64,000 nt of DNA from assembly GCA_948527295.1 (NCBI GenBank), contig CAOSWK010000001.1:343869-407868 (forward strand), read 5' to 3'. The DNA is from an uncultured Eubacteriales bacterium. Its GTDB lineage: Bacteria > Bacillota > Clostridia > Oscillospirales > Acutalibacteraceae. Both the position numbers and the translations under genes were made by a program. Shown piece after piece: positions 26,355 through 34,158 of this stretch. The notes under the pieces were generated by a model. That model was not told the origin of the DNA. It saw only the letters and a program-made list of their open reading frames with translations, and did no database searches. Numbering within the stretch: position 1 is the stretch's first letter; each line of letters opens with the position of its first letter.

Positions 26355-26450
26355 AAAAGTAGTTTTTGCGGATTATGCGCGAAAATTTGAGTTGATTATT
26401 AGTGATAAGAATCATGCGAACTTGGCAGAACACGGAAGGAATATTGCGGT

Positions 26451-27023
26451 ATGTATAAATCTTTTGAAGAGCTCGAGCGGGACTGTAGCCATTGCGAGCG
26501 GTGTGACCTTTGCAAAACGCGGCATAACGTGGTTTTTGGAGTAGGCAACAAAAACGCAGAAGTCCTTTTTATTGGGGAGGGCCCCGGAGAAAATGAGGAC
26601 TTGCAGGGGGAACCGTTTGTGGGCAGAGGCGGCAAGCTGCTGGATAAAATGTTGAACGCGGTGGATTTGGACCGGCATAAGAACATCTATATTGCCAATA
26701 TTGTAAAGTGCAGACCGCCGCAGAATCGGGACCCACAAGAAGCCGAGCAAGAAGCTTGCATAGAATGGCTAATAAATCAGGTGGCGCTCATAAAGCCAAA
26801 GATAATCGTGTGCCTGGGCAGGATAGCTGCGATGAAGCTGATTAAACCGGACATAAAAATAACCAAAGAGCACGGAATTTTCTTTGAAAAAAACGGGATA
26901 ACAATAATGGCTACGCTGCATCCGGCGGCACTGTTGCGAAATCCGGCCAACAAACCCGGCGCGTTTAAGGATTTTTTAAACTTGCGAGAGAAGATTAAAG
27001 AAATCTGCGACCATACATATTAA
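26451..27023 (+). CDS. type 4 uracil-DNA glycosylase (4Fe-4S)
   Basis: A 190-residue enzyme removing uracil from DNA. Clustered cysteines at the start (CSHCERCDLC), with further ones in IVKCRPPQNR and EQEACIEW, supply the iron-sulphur ligands of family 4. GEGPGENEDLQGEPFVG is the catalytic motif (GEGPG in place of the more common GEAPG) and TLHPAALLRNP is the His-containing second motif. The ATG follows GGAAGGA. Confidence 0.9.
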   Translation: MYKSFEELERDCSHCERCDLCKTRHNVVFGVGNKNAEVLFIGEGPGENEDLQGEPFVGRGGKLLDKMLNAVDLDRHKNIYIANIVKCRPPQNRDPQEAEQEACIEWLINQVALIKPKIIVCLGRIAAMKLIKPDIKITKEHGIFFEKNGITIMATLHPAALLRNPANKPGAFKDFLNLREKIKEICDHTY

Positions 27024-27068
27024 AACTTAAAACAGAAAAAATTAATGCAAATAAACCCGCAAAAATAG

Positions 27069-27106
27069 TTGCGACCAAGGTATAATCCACTTTGGCCGCA
27101 ATTATT
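27069..27106. terminator. bidirectional terminator between udg and spoVM
   Basis: TTGCGACCAA and TTGGCCGCAA pair with one mismatch. T-rich tracts follow on each strand. Confidence 0.65.
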
Positions 27107-27162
27107 GTTTTTTGCCTATTTTAAATGGAAGCTTGAGAACAGATGGCTTTTTGTGCGTGACT

Positions 27163-27246
27163 TTAACTTTCGGATTTTTTGATTTTGAAAATTTTGCGCA
27201 AGAAAAAACCGAGCACTTTCGGACTTTTAACAACAACAACCTTCAT
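27163..27246 (-). CDS. spoVM: SpoVM, spore-membrane curvature-sensing peptide
   Basis: A 27-residue peptide, MKVVVVKSPKVLGFF followed by the basic amphipathic LRKIFKIKK and ending SES. Length, the Lys/Pro pattern (VKSPK) and the amphipathic helix match SpoVM (Bacillus protein: 26 residues). SpoVM inserts into the convex outer forespore membrane and recruits SpoIVA, whose gene lies less than 2 kb away on the opposite strand. GGAGGG precedes the ATG. It is too short for routine gene calling and easily missed. Confidence 0.88.
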   Translation of the reverse strand: MKVVVVKSPKVLGFFLRKIFKIKKSES

Positions 27247-27273
27247 AAAAACGGACCCTCCAATCGTTCAAGG

Positions 27274-27417
27274 TTAGCACCGAATTAGGGAAACAGCGAG
27301 GATGATGGAGATAACAACAAGAATCTTGACGATAAACTGAGTGGGAACTAAGTATGATATAGTAAGACCCAGCACAAAAATCAGAGCTAATTTACCTTGT
27401 TTGCAATAGCAATTCAT
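27274..27417 (-). CDS. 47-residue Cys-flanked hydrophobic membrane peptide
   Basis: A peptide starting MNCYCKQGK, then one long hydrophobic span (about residues 10-45) with a central YLVPTQF break, ending IRC. A single or hairpin membrane segment with cysteines at both ends is the simplest view. It lies 27 bases upstream of spoVM on the same strand, so the two are probably co-transcribed in sporulation. Codon use and the clean stop support a real gene; the ribosome site (GGTGAG) is weak. I do not recognise a characterised family. Confidence 0.6.
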   Translation of the reverse strand: MNCYCKQGKLALIFVLGLTISYLVPTQFIVKILVVISIILAVSLIRC

Positions 27418-27599
27418 CGCGACTCACCGCCAGTTTTAGAGTGGCTATAAGATTTTTTACGTCATTAATTTATTATATACAAGTGTCCGAAAAAACGTGA
27501 AAATTGCAAAAAAGAACATTAAGGCGCAAACAAGAGGCATAAACGGGACAGGTGAAGAATAGATTTAGCTATAGAAAAATAATAAGAGAGGTTAAATCT

Positions 27600-29138
27600 A
27601 TGGATTATAGTGTCAAAAAAGAAGCGCTGAACGTGTGTGAACCGATTTTTGATGGTGTTGTGGAGCAGCCTGTAGACCTGGACTTTAGCTTGCCGGACTA
27701 TTGCCCAGACATTAAGAAGATTTTGAAATGCCAGATCTGTCCGCAAATAAGTTCCAGAAACATCTCCGGCGACAAGCTTTACATAGAGGGCAACGCGGGA
27801 ATCTCCTTGATATACTTGGACGAAGAGAAATTATCGATTAGATGCTGCGAGCATACAAGCCCGTTTTCTGTCTCGATAAATCTAAAGAATTCGCCACAGG
27901 ACGCCATAATTTTAACAAAAGCCAAAATAGAATATGTTAACTGCAGGGCGGTGACGCCACGAAGACTCGACATTCATGGAGCTTTTTCGATTTTTACAAA
28001 AGTAAAGTGCAAAAAAGAGAAGTCGGTTGTGTGCGATATAGACGGCGAAGGGATCGAAAAGAAAACGACGTCCACAACCTGCAACAATATAATCGGCCTG
28101 GGCCAGCAGTATTTTAACATAGAGGAGGTCATCGACAAAGGCGCAAAGCAGCCGGACATAGAGTACATCTTGAAGACGGCCGTAAACATCGAGCTTTTGG
28201 ATTATAAAACGCTGCAAAACAGAGTCATGATAAACGCCACGGCGAACATAAAGGTGGTATACATCAGCGACATCGAGTACAGCAACATAGAGACGCTGGA
28301 GCATAGTGTTCCAATTAGCCAGATTATCGATATAGAGGGCGTGCAGGACAATTGCCCCTGCGACGTGAACTTGGAAGTGCTGAATCATAGCATAAACATC
28401 CGGCCTAGCGATAGCGACGAGAACAATTTGTTATCTTTTGAATGCAAAATAGGCGCGTCTGCTGTGGCGTATGAGGGGAAAGAAGTCGGCATTTTGAGCG
28501 ACGTTTACTCAATAGACTTCGAGTCGGAGCCCAAGTACGAGAGAGTGACGCTCTCAAGTCTGCTAGACAAAATAGAGGAAACCTACACTCTAAAGAGCAG
28601 CATAGAGGTGGAAGACCCCGGAATAACAGAATTAATCGACGCTGGAGGAGATATAACAAATGTAAAAAGCTTTATTAAAGAGGGCCAAATTAACTTTGAG
28701 GGCAAAATTAACGTGTGCATTTTGGGCAAGGATGGCGAGGACGTCCCGTTTTATGCAGAGAGGCTAGTTGAGTTTGCGTATGAATATCGGCTAAAAGACG
28801 AGGCAGACTCGGCCTTTTGTGAGGATAACGTAACGTTGAAATCGTGCGAATGCAGGTTAATTGGCAGAAACACAATAGAGATGATCGCCGAGCTGCAGGT
28901 CAACGCGAATGTGTATGCCGAAAACAAGTACATGTCGATAACGGACATCTTTGTGGACGAAGAAAAGCCCAAAGAAAAGGACAAAAAAACCGCAATAACG
29001 CTCTATTATGCAGAGCCCGGCGAAGAGCTGTGGGACATCGCGCGCCGATATTGCACATCTGTAGAGAAAATAAAATCAGAGAACGACATAGAAGAGGACA
29101 AATTGCAAGACAGAAACATGCTTTTTATACCAATGTGA
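27600..29138 (+). CDS. sipL: SipL, SpoIVA-interacting spore coat morphogenetic protein
   Basis: A 512-residue protein with repeated DUF3794 (SPOCS) domains (CEPIFDGVVEQPVDLDFSLPDYCPDI near the start; related blocks in the middle and near residue 370) and a C-terminal LysM module (YYAEPGEELWDIARRY). In clostridia SipL binds SpoIVA through the LysM part to build the coat base. The ATG eight bases after GAGG was chosen over an upstream ATG with no ribosome site. A weak sigma-E-like -10 (GCATAAAC) lies about 30 bases upstream. spoIVA follows directly. Confidence 0.92.
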   Translation: MDYSVKKEALNVCEPIFDGVVEQPVDLDFSLPDYCPDIKKILKCQICPQISSRNISGDKLYIEGNAGISLIYLDEEKLSIRCCEHTSPFSVSINLKNSPQDAIILTKAKIEYVNCRAVTPRRLDIHGAFSIFTKVKCKKEKSVVCDIDGEGIEKKTTSTTCNNIIGLGQQYFNIEEVIDKGAKQPDIEYILKTAVNIELLDYKTLQNRVMINATANIKVVYISDIEYSNIETLEHSVPISQIIDIEGVQDNCPCDVNLEVLNHSINIRPSDSDENNLLSFECKIGASAVAYEGKEVGILSDVYSIDFESEPKYERVTLSSLLDKIEETYTLKSSIEVEDPGITELIDAGGDITNVKSFIKEGQINFEGKINVCILGKDGEDVPFYAERLVEFAYEYRLKDEADSAFCEDNVTLKSCECRLIGRNTIEMIAELQVNANVYAENKYMSITDIFVDEEKPKEKDKKTAITLYYAEPGEELWDIARRYCTSVEKIKSENDIEEDKLQDRNMLFIPM

Positions 29139-29186
29139 TGCGAATTTTAGCCAACGACAAAACAGAAAACTAGGGAGGAAGTACTT

Positions 29187-30665
29187 TTGGAAGAAAGAAA
29201 TATTTATCAAGATATAGCGCAGCGCACAAACGGAGACATCTATATAGGCGTTGTGGGGCCAGTCCGAAGCGGCAAATCGACCTTTATAAAGCGGTTTATG
29301 GATAACTTAGTTATCCCGAACATGGATAGTAGCTACAAAAAAGAGCGCGCAGTGGATGAATTGCCACAGTCCGCGGCGGGCAGAACCATCATGACGACGG
29401 AGCCAAAGTTTATTCCCGAAACCGCAGTAGAGGTGCACATCGGCGACAACGCAAGCTTTAAAGTAAGGCTGATAGACTGCGTGGGTTATATAGTCCCGAG
29501 CTCTTTGGGGTACATAGAAAACGAGCAACCCAGAATGGTGATGACGCCGTGGTTTAAGGAGCCCGTGCCGTTCAACATGGCAGCAGAACTGGGCACAAAA
29601 AAGGTGATAACCGATCACTCAACAATAGGCCTAGTGATAACAACCGATGCCAGCATAAGCGACATCCCGCGCGAAGAGTACGAAGAAGCCGAAGAGCGCG
29701 TCATAAACGAGCTAAAAGAAATAAAAAAGCCATTCATAGTGCTGCTAAACAGCATGTATCCGGTCGCCAACGGGACACGCGAGCTAGCAAAATCGTTAAC
29801 AGAAAAATACAAAGTGCCCGTGCTGCCGGTAAATTGCCTGGAGCTAAACGAAAACGAGATAAAACGCATCCTGGCGCAGATTTTGTTTGAGTTCCCAGTA
29901 AAAGAAATAAAAATAAACATGCCAAAATGGCTGACAAATCTAGAAAAAAAGCATTGGCTAAGAGAATCAGTCTACTCAACAATAGAGCAGTTCTCTAAGG
30001 ACATCAGAAAGATCCGCGAAATAAATTATATAACCGACAACATAACCTCGTGCGATTATATCGACGCCGCCAAGCCAACAGCAATAGATCTCGGAGTGGG
30101 CAACGCAAAAATCGCAGTAGAAATAAGCCCGAACCTGTTTTATAAGGTGCTGGGAGAAAAAACCGGACTAGAGCTTGAGGACGAAGGGGACCTCTTGGAC
30201 TGCATGCTGTCGCTTTCTGCGATAAAAGAAAAATACAATAAAATTAGTCAGGCCTATAACGACGTGCAAGAGACCGGCTACGGCATAGTCATGCCATCCA
30301 CAGAGGAGCTCTCACTCGACGAGCCAGAAATAATAAAGCAGGGCGGCAAATACGGCATAAAACTAAAAGCTTCTGCGCAGTCCATACACATGATGAAAAC
30401 CCGCATAACCACAGAAGTTACGCCAATTGTAGGCTCGGAGCAGCAGTCCGAAGAGCTTGTGAACTATCTTTTAAAGGAGTTTGAGGAAAATCCAGGCAAA
30501 ATATGGGAGTCAAATATATTTGGAAAGTCGCTCTACGAGCTGGTGAACGAAGGGCTGCACAATAAGCTTTACAGGATGCCAAACGACGCCAGAACAAAAA
30601 TAAAAGAAACGATCGAAAGAATAATAAACGACGGATGTAACGGACTAATCTGCATAATTCTTTAG
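29187..30665 (+). CDS. spoIVA: stage IV sporulation protein A (coat-base ATPase)
   Basis: A 492-residue ATPase that polymerises on the forespore surface as the coat platform. Walker A is GVVGPVRSGKSTF, followed by the AAGRTIMTTEPKF switch region and RLIDCVGY. The C-terminal localisation region ends CNGLICIIL. Length equals the family norm. TTG is the start, with GGGAGGAAG upstream. With sipL before it and spoVM nearby, all three known coat-base partners are in one locus. Confidence 0.97.
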   Translation: MEERNIYQDIAQRTNGDIYIGVVGPVRSGKSTFIKRFMDNLVIPNMDSSYKKERAVDELPQSAAGRTIMTTEPKFIPETAVEVHIGDNASFKVRLIDCVGYIVPSSLGYIENEQPRMVMTPWFKEPVPFNMAAELGTKKVITDHSTIGLVITTDASISDIPREEYEEAEERVINELKEIKKPFIVLLNSMYPVANGTRELAKSLTEKYKVPVLPVNCLELNENEIKRILAQILFEFPVKEIKINMPKWLTNLEKKHWLRESVYSTIEQFSKDIRKIREINYITDNITSCDYIDAAKPTAIDLGVGNAKIAVEISPNLFYKVLGEKTGLELEDEGDLLDCMLSLSAIKEKYNKISQAYNDVQETGYGIVMPSTEELSLDEPEIIKQGGKYGIKLKASAQSIHMMKTRITTEVTPIVGSEQQSEELVNYLLKEFEENPGKIWESNIFGKSLYELVNEGLHNKLYRMPNDARTKIKETIERIINDGCNGLICIIL

Positions 30666-30679
30666 CTATACAAAGGGCG

Positions 30680-31498
30680 GTGGGCATATTGGTAATAGTT
30701 TTTAGGCGCAAGTATATCATTCTTTCCACGTTTATCTGCTTTGTGGTGGCTTCTGTGGCGATCGGCACCAGTCTGTCGGCGAGCAATAAGTCTGTGGTAA
30801 CGTCGAAGGCCGTGAATAATAACTGGGGTCTAAGCTTTAGCGAAAACGGCAAAGCGCCAACAGGCAACGCGAGTCGCGAATTTTTGAAGCAGTACGACGC
30901 CTATTATGTGGGGAACCCCGAAGAAAAAAAGATATATCTGACGTTTGATGCAGGCTTTGAAAACGGCTATACACCAACTATTTTGGACGTCCTAAAGAAG
31001 AATGACGTAAAAGCGGCGTTCTTTCTGGTTGGCAATTACATAAAGACGAGCCCAGATTTAGTGAAGCGGATGGAGGCAGAGGGCCACATAGTTGGGAATC
31101 ATACCTTTTCGCACCCGGATATGTCGAAGATTTCGGACATGGAGTCGTTTAAGAAGGAGATCTCGAAGCTGGAGGAGATGTACAAAGAAACAACCGGCAA
31201 GGATATGCTAAAATTCTATAGACCGCCGCAGGGCAAGTATAACGAAGAGAACTTAAAGCATGCGCACGAGCTGGGCTACAAGACGATATTTTGGAGCTTG
31301 GCGTACGTAGACTGGCTAACCGACAAACAGCCAAGCAAAGAACATGCCTTCGAGAAGCTTGCGAGGATACATCCGGGAGCCATAGTGCTGCTGCATAGCA
31401 CATCCAAAACAAACTCGGAAATATTAGACGAATTAGTAAATAAATGGAAATCAGAAGGCTATAAATTCGCACCACTAACAGAGCTTAGTGATAATTGA
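30680..31498 (+). CDS. pdaA: PdaA, N-acetylmuramic acid deacetylase for cortex delta-lactam
   Basis: A 272-residue polysaccharide deacetylase with an N-terminal membrane or signal segment (about residues 11-33). NNWGLSF and YLTFDAGFENGYT hold the catalytic Asp; GNHTFSHPDM gives the metal His pair; RPPQGKYNEENL, TIFWSLAYVDW and IVLLHSTSKTN complete the PdaA pattern. PdaA deacetylates muramic acid before delta-lactam formation in spore cortex. Start may be GTG (used) or a TTG three codons on. It follows spoIVA by 14 bases. Confidence 0.92.
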   Translation: MGILVIVFRRKYIILSTFICFVVASVAIGTSLSASNKSVVTSKAVNNNWGLSFSENGKAPTGNASREFLKQYDAYYVGNPEEKKIYLTFDAGFENGYTPTILDVLKKNDVKAAFFLVGNYIKTSPDLVKRMEAEGHIVGNHTFSHPDMSKISDMESFKKEISKLEEMYKETTGKDMLKFYRPPQGKYNEENLKHAHELGYKTIFWSLAYVDWLTDKQPSKEHAFEKLARIHPGAIVLLHSTSKTNSEILDELVNKWKSEGYKFAPLTELSDN

Positions 31499-31534
31499 CT
31501 AAAAAAATTGAAAAAACTTTAGAATATATTACAG

Positions 31535-31563
31535 TTGACGAAACAAAAACAATGTAATATAAT
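31535..31563 (+). promoter_or_regulatory. promoter of the GG-leader peptide gene
   Basis: TTGACG, 17 bases, TATAAT. Transcription would start near 31570, leaving about 210 bases of leader before the peptide start codon. Confidence 0.8.
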
Positions 31564-31699
31564 CAAAGATACCGCAATAAATTTTGATTTTAAGTAAAAA
31601 AATAGCACAGAATCCTATACGTTCGCTGCTCAGCGCCCATTTAAAAATCTTATATTGATACCAAAAGTATTCATAAAAATTGCTTTAGAAGGTGATTTT

Positions 31700-31729
31700 G
31701 TGAGTGCTTTTTTGTTTAAAACGCGTTAA
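31700..31729 (+). CDS. possible 9-residue leader peptide (uORF)
   Basis: GTG opens a nine-codon frame (MSAFLFKTR) preceded by GAAGGTG at proper spacing, inside the untranslated leader of the double-glycine peptide gene. It might be a translated attenuator peptide or chance. Confidence 0.3.
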   Translation: MSAFLFKTR

Positions 31730-31780
31730 AAAGGAAAGTTTATTATTAGGTTTAATTTTTTTGAATAGGAGTGTTGCAAA

Positions 31781-32005
31781 ATGAGCGAAGAGTTAAAAAG
31801 AGAAAGGCTAGAATTAAATGATTTGTCCTCGGTGGCGGGCGGGGTGGCTGTTGACGTTAACTCCGAAACAAGATGCGTAAAACCAGAGGGTAGCTTTAAG
31901 ATTTTGGATTATAAAGAAGAAGAATGGCGCCGGGATGGGGCTCCGTCTAAATGTAAGTATTGCTGGCATTTAAAGTTTGACAACGGCTTTTTTTGCGACG
32001 TTTGA
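31781..32005 (+). CDS. double-glycine-leader peptide precursor (bacteriocin/RiPP-like)
   Basis: A 74-residue precursor. Residues 1-21 form a charged helical leader ending LNDLSSVAGG, the pattern cleaved by peptidase-containing ABC exporters. The 53-residue core has four cysteines (32, 58, 61, 72), with a KCKYCWH pair, many charged residues, and no Ser/Thr clusters typical of lanthipeptides. No modification enzyme, C39 exporter or immunity protein adjoins it; a terminator follows. An ABC pair lies about 1.4 kb downstream on the other strand. It has its own strong promoter. A small metal-binding protein that merely looks like a precursor is the alternative. Confidence 0.6.
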   Translation: MSEELKRERLELNDLSSVAGGVAVDVNSETRCVKPEGSFKILDYKEEEWRRDGAPSKCKYCWHLKFDNGFFCDV

Positions 32006-32072
32006 TTTAAGATCAAAGAAGGAATCGAAAGGTTAGAAGGTTATTGATTAAAAGTAAAAAATATATAAAGTG

Positions 32073-32116
32073 CCCCAAACTCTTGCACAAAACAAAGAGA
32101 TTGGGGTTTTATTTTG
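32073..32116 (+). terminator. terminator after the GG-leader peptide gene
   Basis: CCCCAAA with CTCT pairs with AGAG and TTGGGG, followed by TTTTATTTT. Confidence 0.8.
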
Positions 32117-32238
32117 TCTTTTGGCAGATTGGCGCGCTTGTAATTTTAAAATTTTTGTGGTAAAATCTAAAATATATGTTTGTGCGGCGGTTGAAATTAC
32201 GTTTAAATTGAAGGTGGTGGAGATATGGTTCCTGGTGA

Positions 32239-32340
32239 CCCTAACCCTTGCGGGCGATTTGATGAGAAAAAATATTTTTTATTAGGGAAACATATCGATT
32301 CTGCCGGGCGTTTTATGTTCCCCTAGTAATTTTAGGGGGA
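32239..32340 (+). promoter_or_regulatory. structured leader of corA with competing hairpins
   Basis: TTCCCCTA and TAGGGGGA (32318-32340) form an 8-bp hairpin that buries the G-rich ribosome site. The same left arm, ATGTTCCCCTA (32315-32325), can instead pair with TTAGGGAAACAT (32282-32293), freeing that site. A third segment, CCCTAA (32239-32244), can pair with TTAGGG. It does not match the M-box or manganese riboswitch cores that I know. Upstream, in this roughly 350-base gap, I see only the terminator of the peptide gene. Confidence 0.45.
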
Positions 32341-32351
32341 TTGGATAGCGC

Positions 32352-33284
32352 ATGGTGACTTATTATAAGAACGTGAAGGGCAAGCTTACGGAGGTTGCGG
32401 ACTATGAGCCAGAGTGCTGGATAAATTGCACGGCGCCCGACGACGACGAAAAGGACAAGCTGATTGACGAGTTTGGCATTGACCCGGACTTTTTGAAGTC
32501 GGCCTTGGACGAAGAGGAGTCCTCGCATATAGACTGCGAAAACGGCAATACGCTTATTATTGTGGACATTCCAGTGGCACGGAAAAACGAGAAAAGTATC
32601 ACTTACCACACCACGCCGCTTGGCATAATCATCACGGACACGAACGTTATTACCCTCTGCCTGCGCGAGAACGTCATTATTGGCGAGTTTGCCGAGGGCG
32701 TGGTGCGGAACATCTATCCGCAGTATAAAACGCAATTCGTCTTGCATATCATTTTGCGGGCGACGATTAAGTACTTGCAATACTTGAAGCAGATTGACAA
32801 AATCAGCGATCACGCGGAGCACGAGCTAAGAAAATCGATGAAGAATAAGGAACTTATCCAGCTTTTGGAAATAGAAAAATCGCTGGTCTATTTTTCATCA
32901 TCGTTAAAGGCAAACGAGGCGACGCTTGAGAAAATAGCGCGGGGCCGGCTTATAAAGCTGTTTGACGAAGACCGTGACCTTTTGGACGACGTGCTGATAG
33001 AAGTCAAGCAGGCTATAGAGATGTCGAACATACATATGAACATTTTGGCCAGCACGATGGACGTTTTCGCATCGATAATCTCGAACAACTTGAATATAGT
33101 GATGAAAGTGCTCGCGTCGATAACTTTGCTGTCGTCGATACCAACGATTATTTCTGGCATCTACGGCATGAACGTTGAATATTTGCCGTTTACGCAAAGG
33201 CAGTATTGGTGGTTCCCAGTGATCCTCACCGGCGCGATCGTCGCGGTCGTTGCGTACATATTAAAGAAGAAAGATATGCTGTGA
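32352..33284 (+). CDS. corA: CorA-type divalent metal transporter
   Basis: A 310-residue transporter for Mg2+ or a related cation. A cytoplasmic alpha/beta domain and long helices lead to two C-terminal membrane spans with the selectivity motif YGMN (in ISGIYGMNVEYLPF) between them. LRENVIIGEFAEG and EKSLVYFSSSLKANE are family blocks. The G-rich site lies 11 bases before the ATG, inside a hairpin that could block translation. A terminator follows. Confidence 0.92.
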   Translation: MVTYYKNVKGKLTEVADYEPECWINCTAPDDDEKDKLIDEFGIDPDFLKSALDEEESSHIDCENGNTLIIVDIPVARKNEKSITYHTTPLGIIITDTNVITLCLRENVIIGEFAEGVVRNIYPQYKTQFVLHIILRATIKYLQYLKQIDKISDHAEHELRKSMKNKELIQLLEIEKSLVYFSSSLKANEATLEKIARGRLIKLFDEDRDLLDDVLIEVKQAIEMSNIHMNILASTMDVFASIISNNLNIVMKVLASITLLSSIPTIISGIYGMNVEYLPFTQRQYWWFPVILTGAIVAVVAYILKKKDML

Positions 33285-33311
33285 TTTGTTAAAAATTTAG
33301 CGTACAAAAAT

Positions 33312-33357
33312 AAAGCTCTACATTGGCTTAACTTCGGGCCTGTAGAGCTTTTTACTT
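33312..33357. terminator. terminator between corA and the ABC permease gene
   Basis: AAAGCTCTACA and TGTAGAGCTTT form a perfect 11-bp stem followed by T residues; A residues in front make it usable from the minus strand as well. Confidence 0.88.
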
Positions 33358-33384
33358 TATATATAAATTTATTATGAAAGGAAG

Positions 33385-34158
33385 CTAGTTAATGTCCCTC
33401 TGCTTGAAGGTGTAGATCCCGACTACGGTTGCAACTGCGATATAAACAAGCAGCACGATTACGCCTCGAACAAGTTGATCTGAGTCTCCAAAAGCGCCAA
33501 AAATTGTATATGGTTCAATGGTAAACTCAAGCTTAAGAACATCCTTAAATAATTGGTTTATTAATGAAGCAGCGCTGCTCTCCAAGAAGACAAAAGCCAG
33601 GAATATTGCAAGCGAAGAGCCCAAGGAGCGGAAGAACATGGCTAAAAATATAGCAATGGAGAGGTATGCAAGCAACTGAAGCGAATTTTTCCCAACGGTT
33701 TCCCAAAATGAATTATCGATGTTAAAAAATTCAGGAAGTCGGTTGTTTATCATTATTTGCGCGGTGATAAAAGAAGTCGCAAACGACAGCAATATGTTTA
33801 CAATGGCCACAACCAAGGCGGTTATGAACTTGGAAAGATATATAAACTCACGCCGATAGCCCTTAGATGCGATGTTTTTAATAGTCCCATAGCTAAATTC
33901 AGAAACAGCAAACATAACAGCAAAAATGCCGATCAAAAATGTGCACTGCGGGATAAACCGAGGAATGAACTTAAAAAAAGGTAACACATTTTGAAGAATG
34001 ATGTCAGAAAACTCACTGGGCTCATTTAGAGCGGTAACGTAAATGGAAAACATCAAAAAAGACGAAAACACAACAAACAAGATGTTAAGAACAGAAATGA
34101 CCCAAAAAGAAACTGTGCGAAAAGCCTTATAAAAGTCGATTTTTAAAACATTAAGCAT
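33385..34158 (-). CDS. ABC-2 type transporter permease
   Basis: A 257-residue membrane protein with about six hydrophobic segments, opening LKIDFYKAFRTVSFWVISVLN. It contains a cytoplasmic FSYGTIKNIASKGYRREFIYLSKF stretch, which is typical of BcrB/MutE-like permeases (NGTIRN..LS..GxxR). The ATG is eight bases after GGAGG and overlaps the ATPase gene by 8 bases. Such pairs export lipophilic antibiotics or give self-immunity to bacteriocins. Confidence 0.82.
   Translation of the reverse strand: MLNVLKIDFYKAFRTVSFWVISVLNILFVVFSSFLMFSIYVTALNEPSEFSDIILQNVLPFFKFIPRFIPQCTFLIGIFAVMFAVSEFSYGTIKNIASKGYRREFIYLSKFITALVVAIVNILLSFATSFITAQIMINNRLPEFFNIDNSFWETVGKNSLQLLAYLSIAIFLAMFFRSLGSSLAIFLAFVFLESSAASLINQLFKDVLKLEFTIEPYTIFGAFGDSDQLVRGVIVLLVYIAVATVVGIYTFKQRDIN

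Noticed and set aside
26335..26544. A 69-codon plus-strand frame before the uracil-DNA glycosylase
   Set aside because: It overlaps the promoter and the start of the glycosylase gene, has no good ribosome site and no protein-like pattern.
32221..32351. M-box or manganese riboswitch upstream of corA
   Set aside because: The conserved cores of those riboswitches, as I know them, are not found. Only competing hairpins can be claimed.
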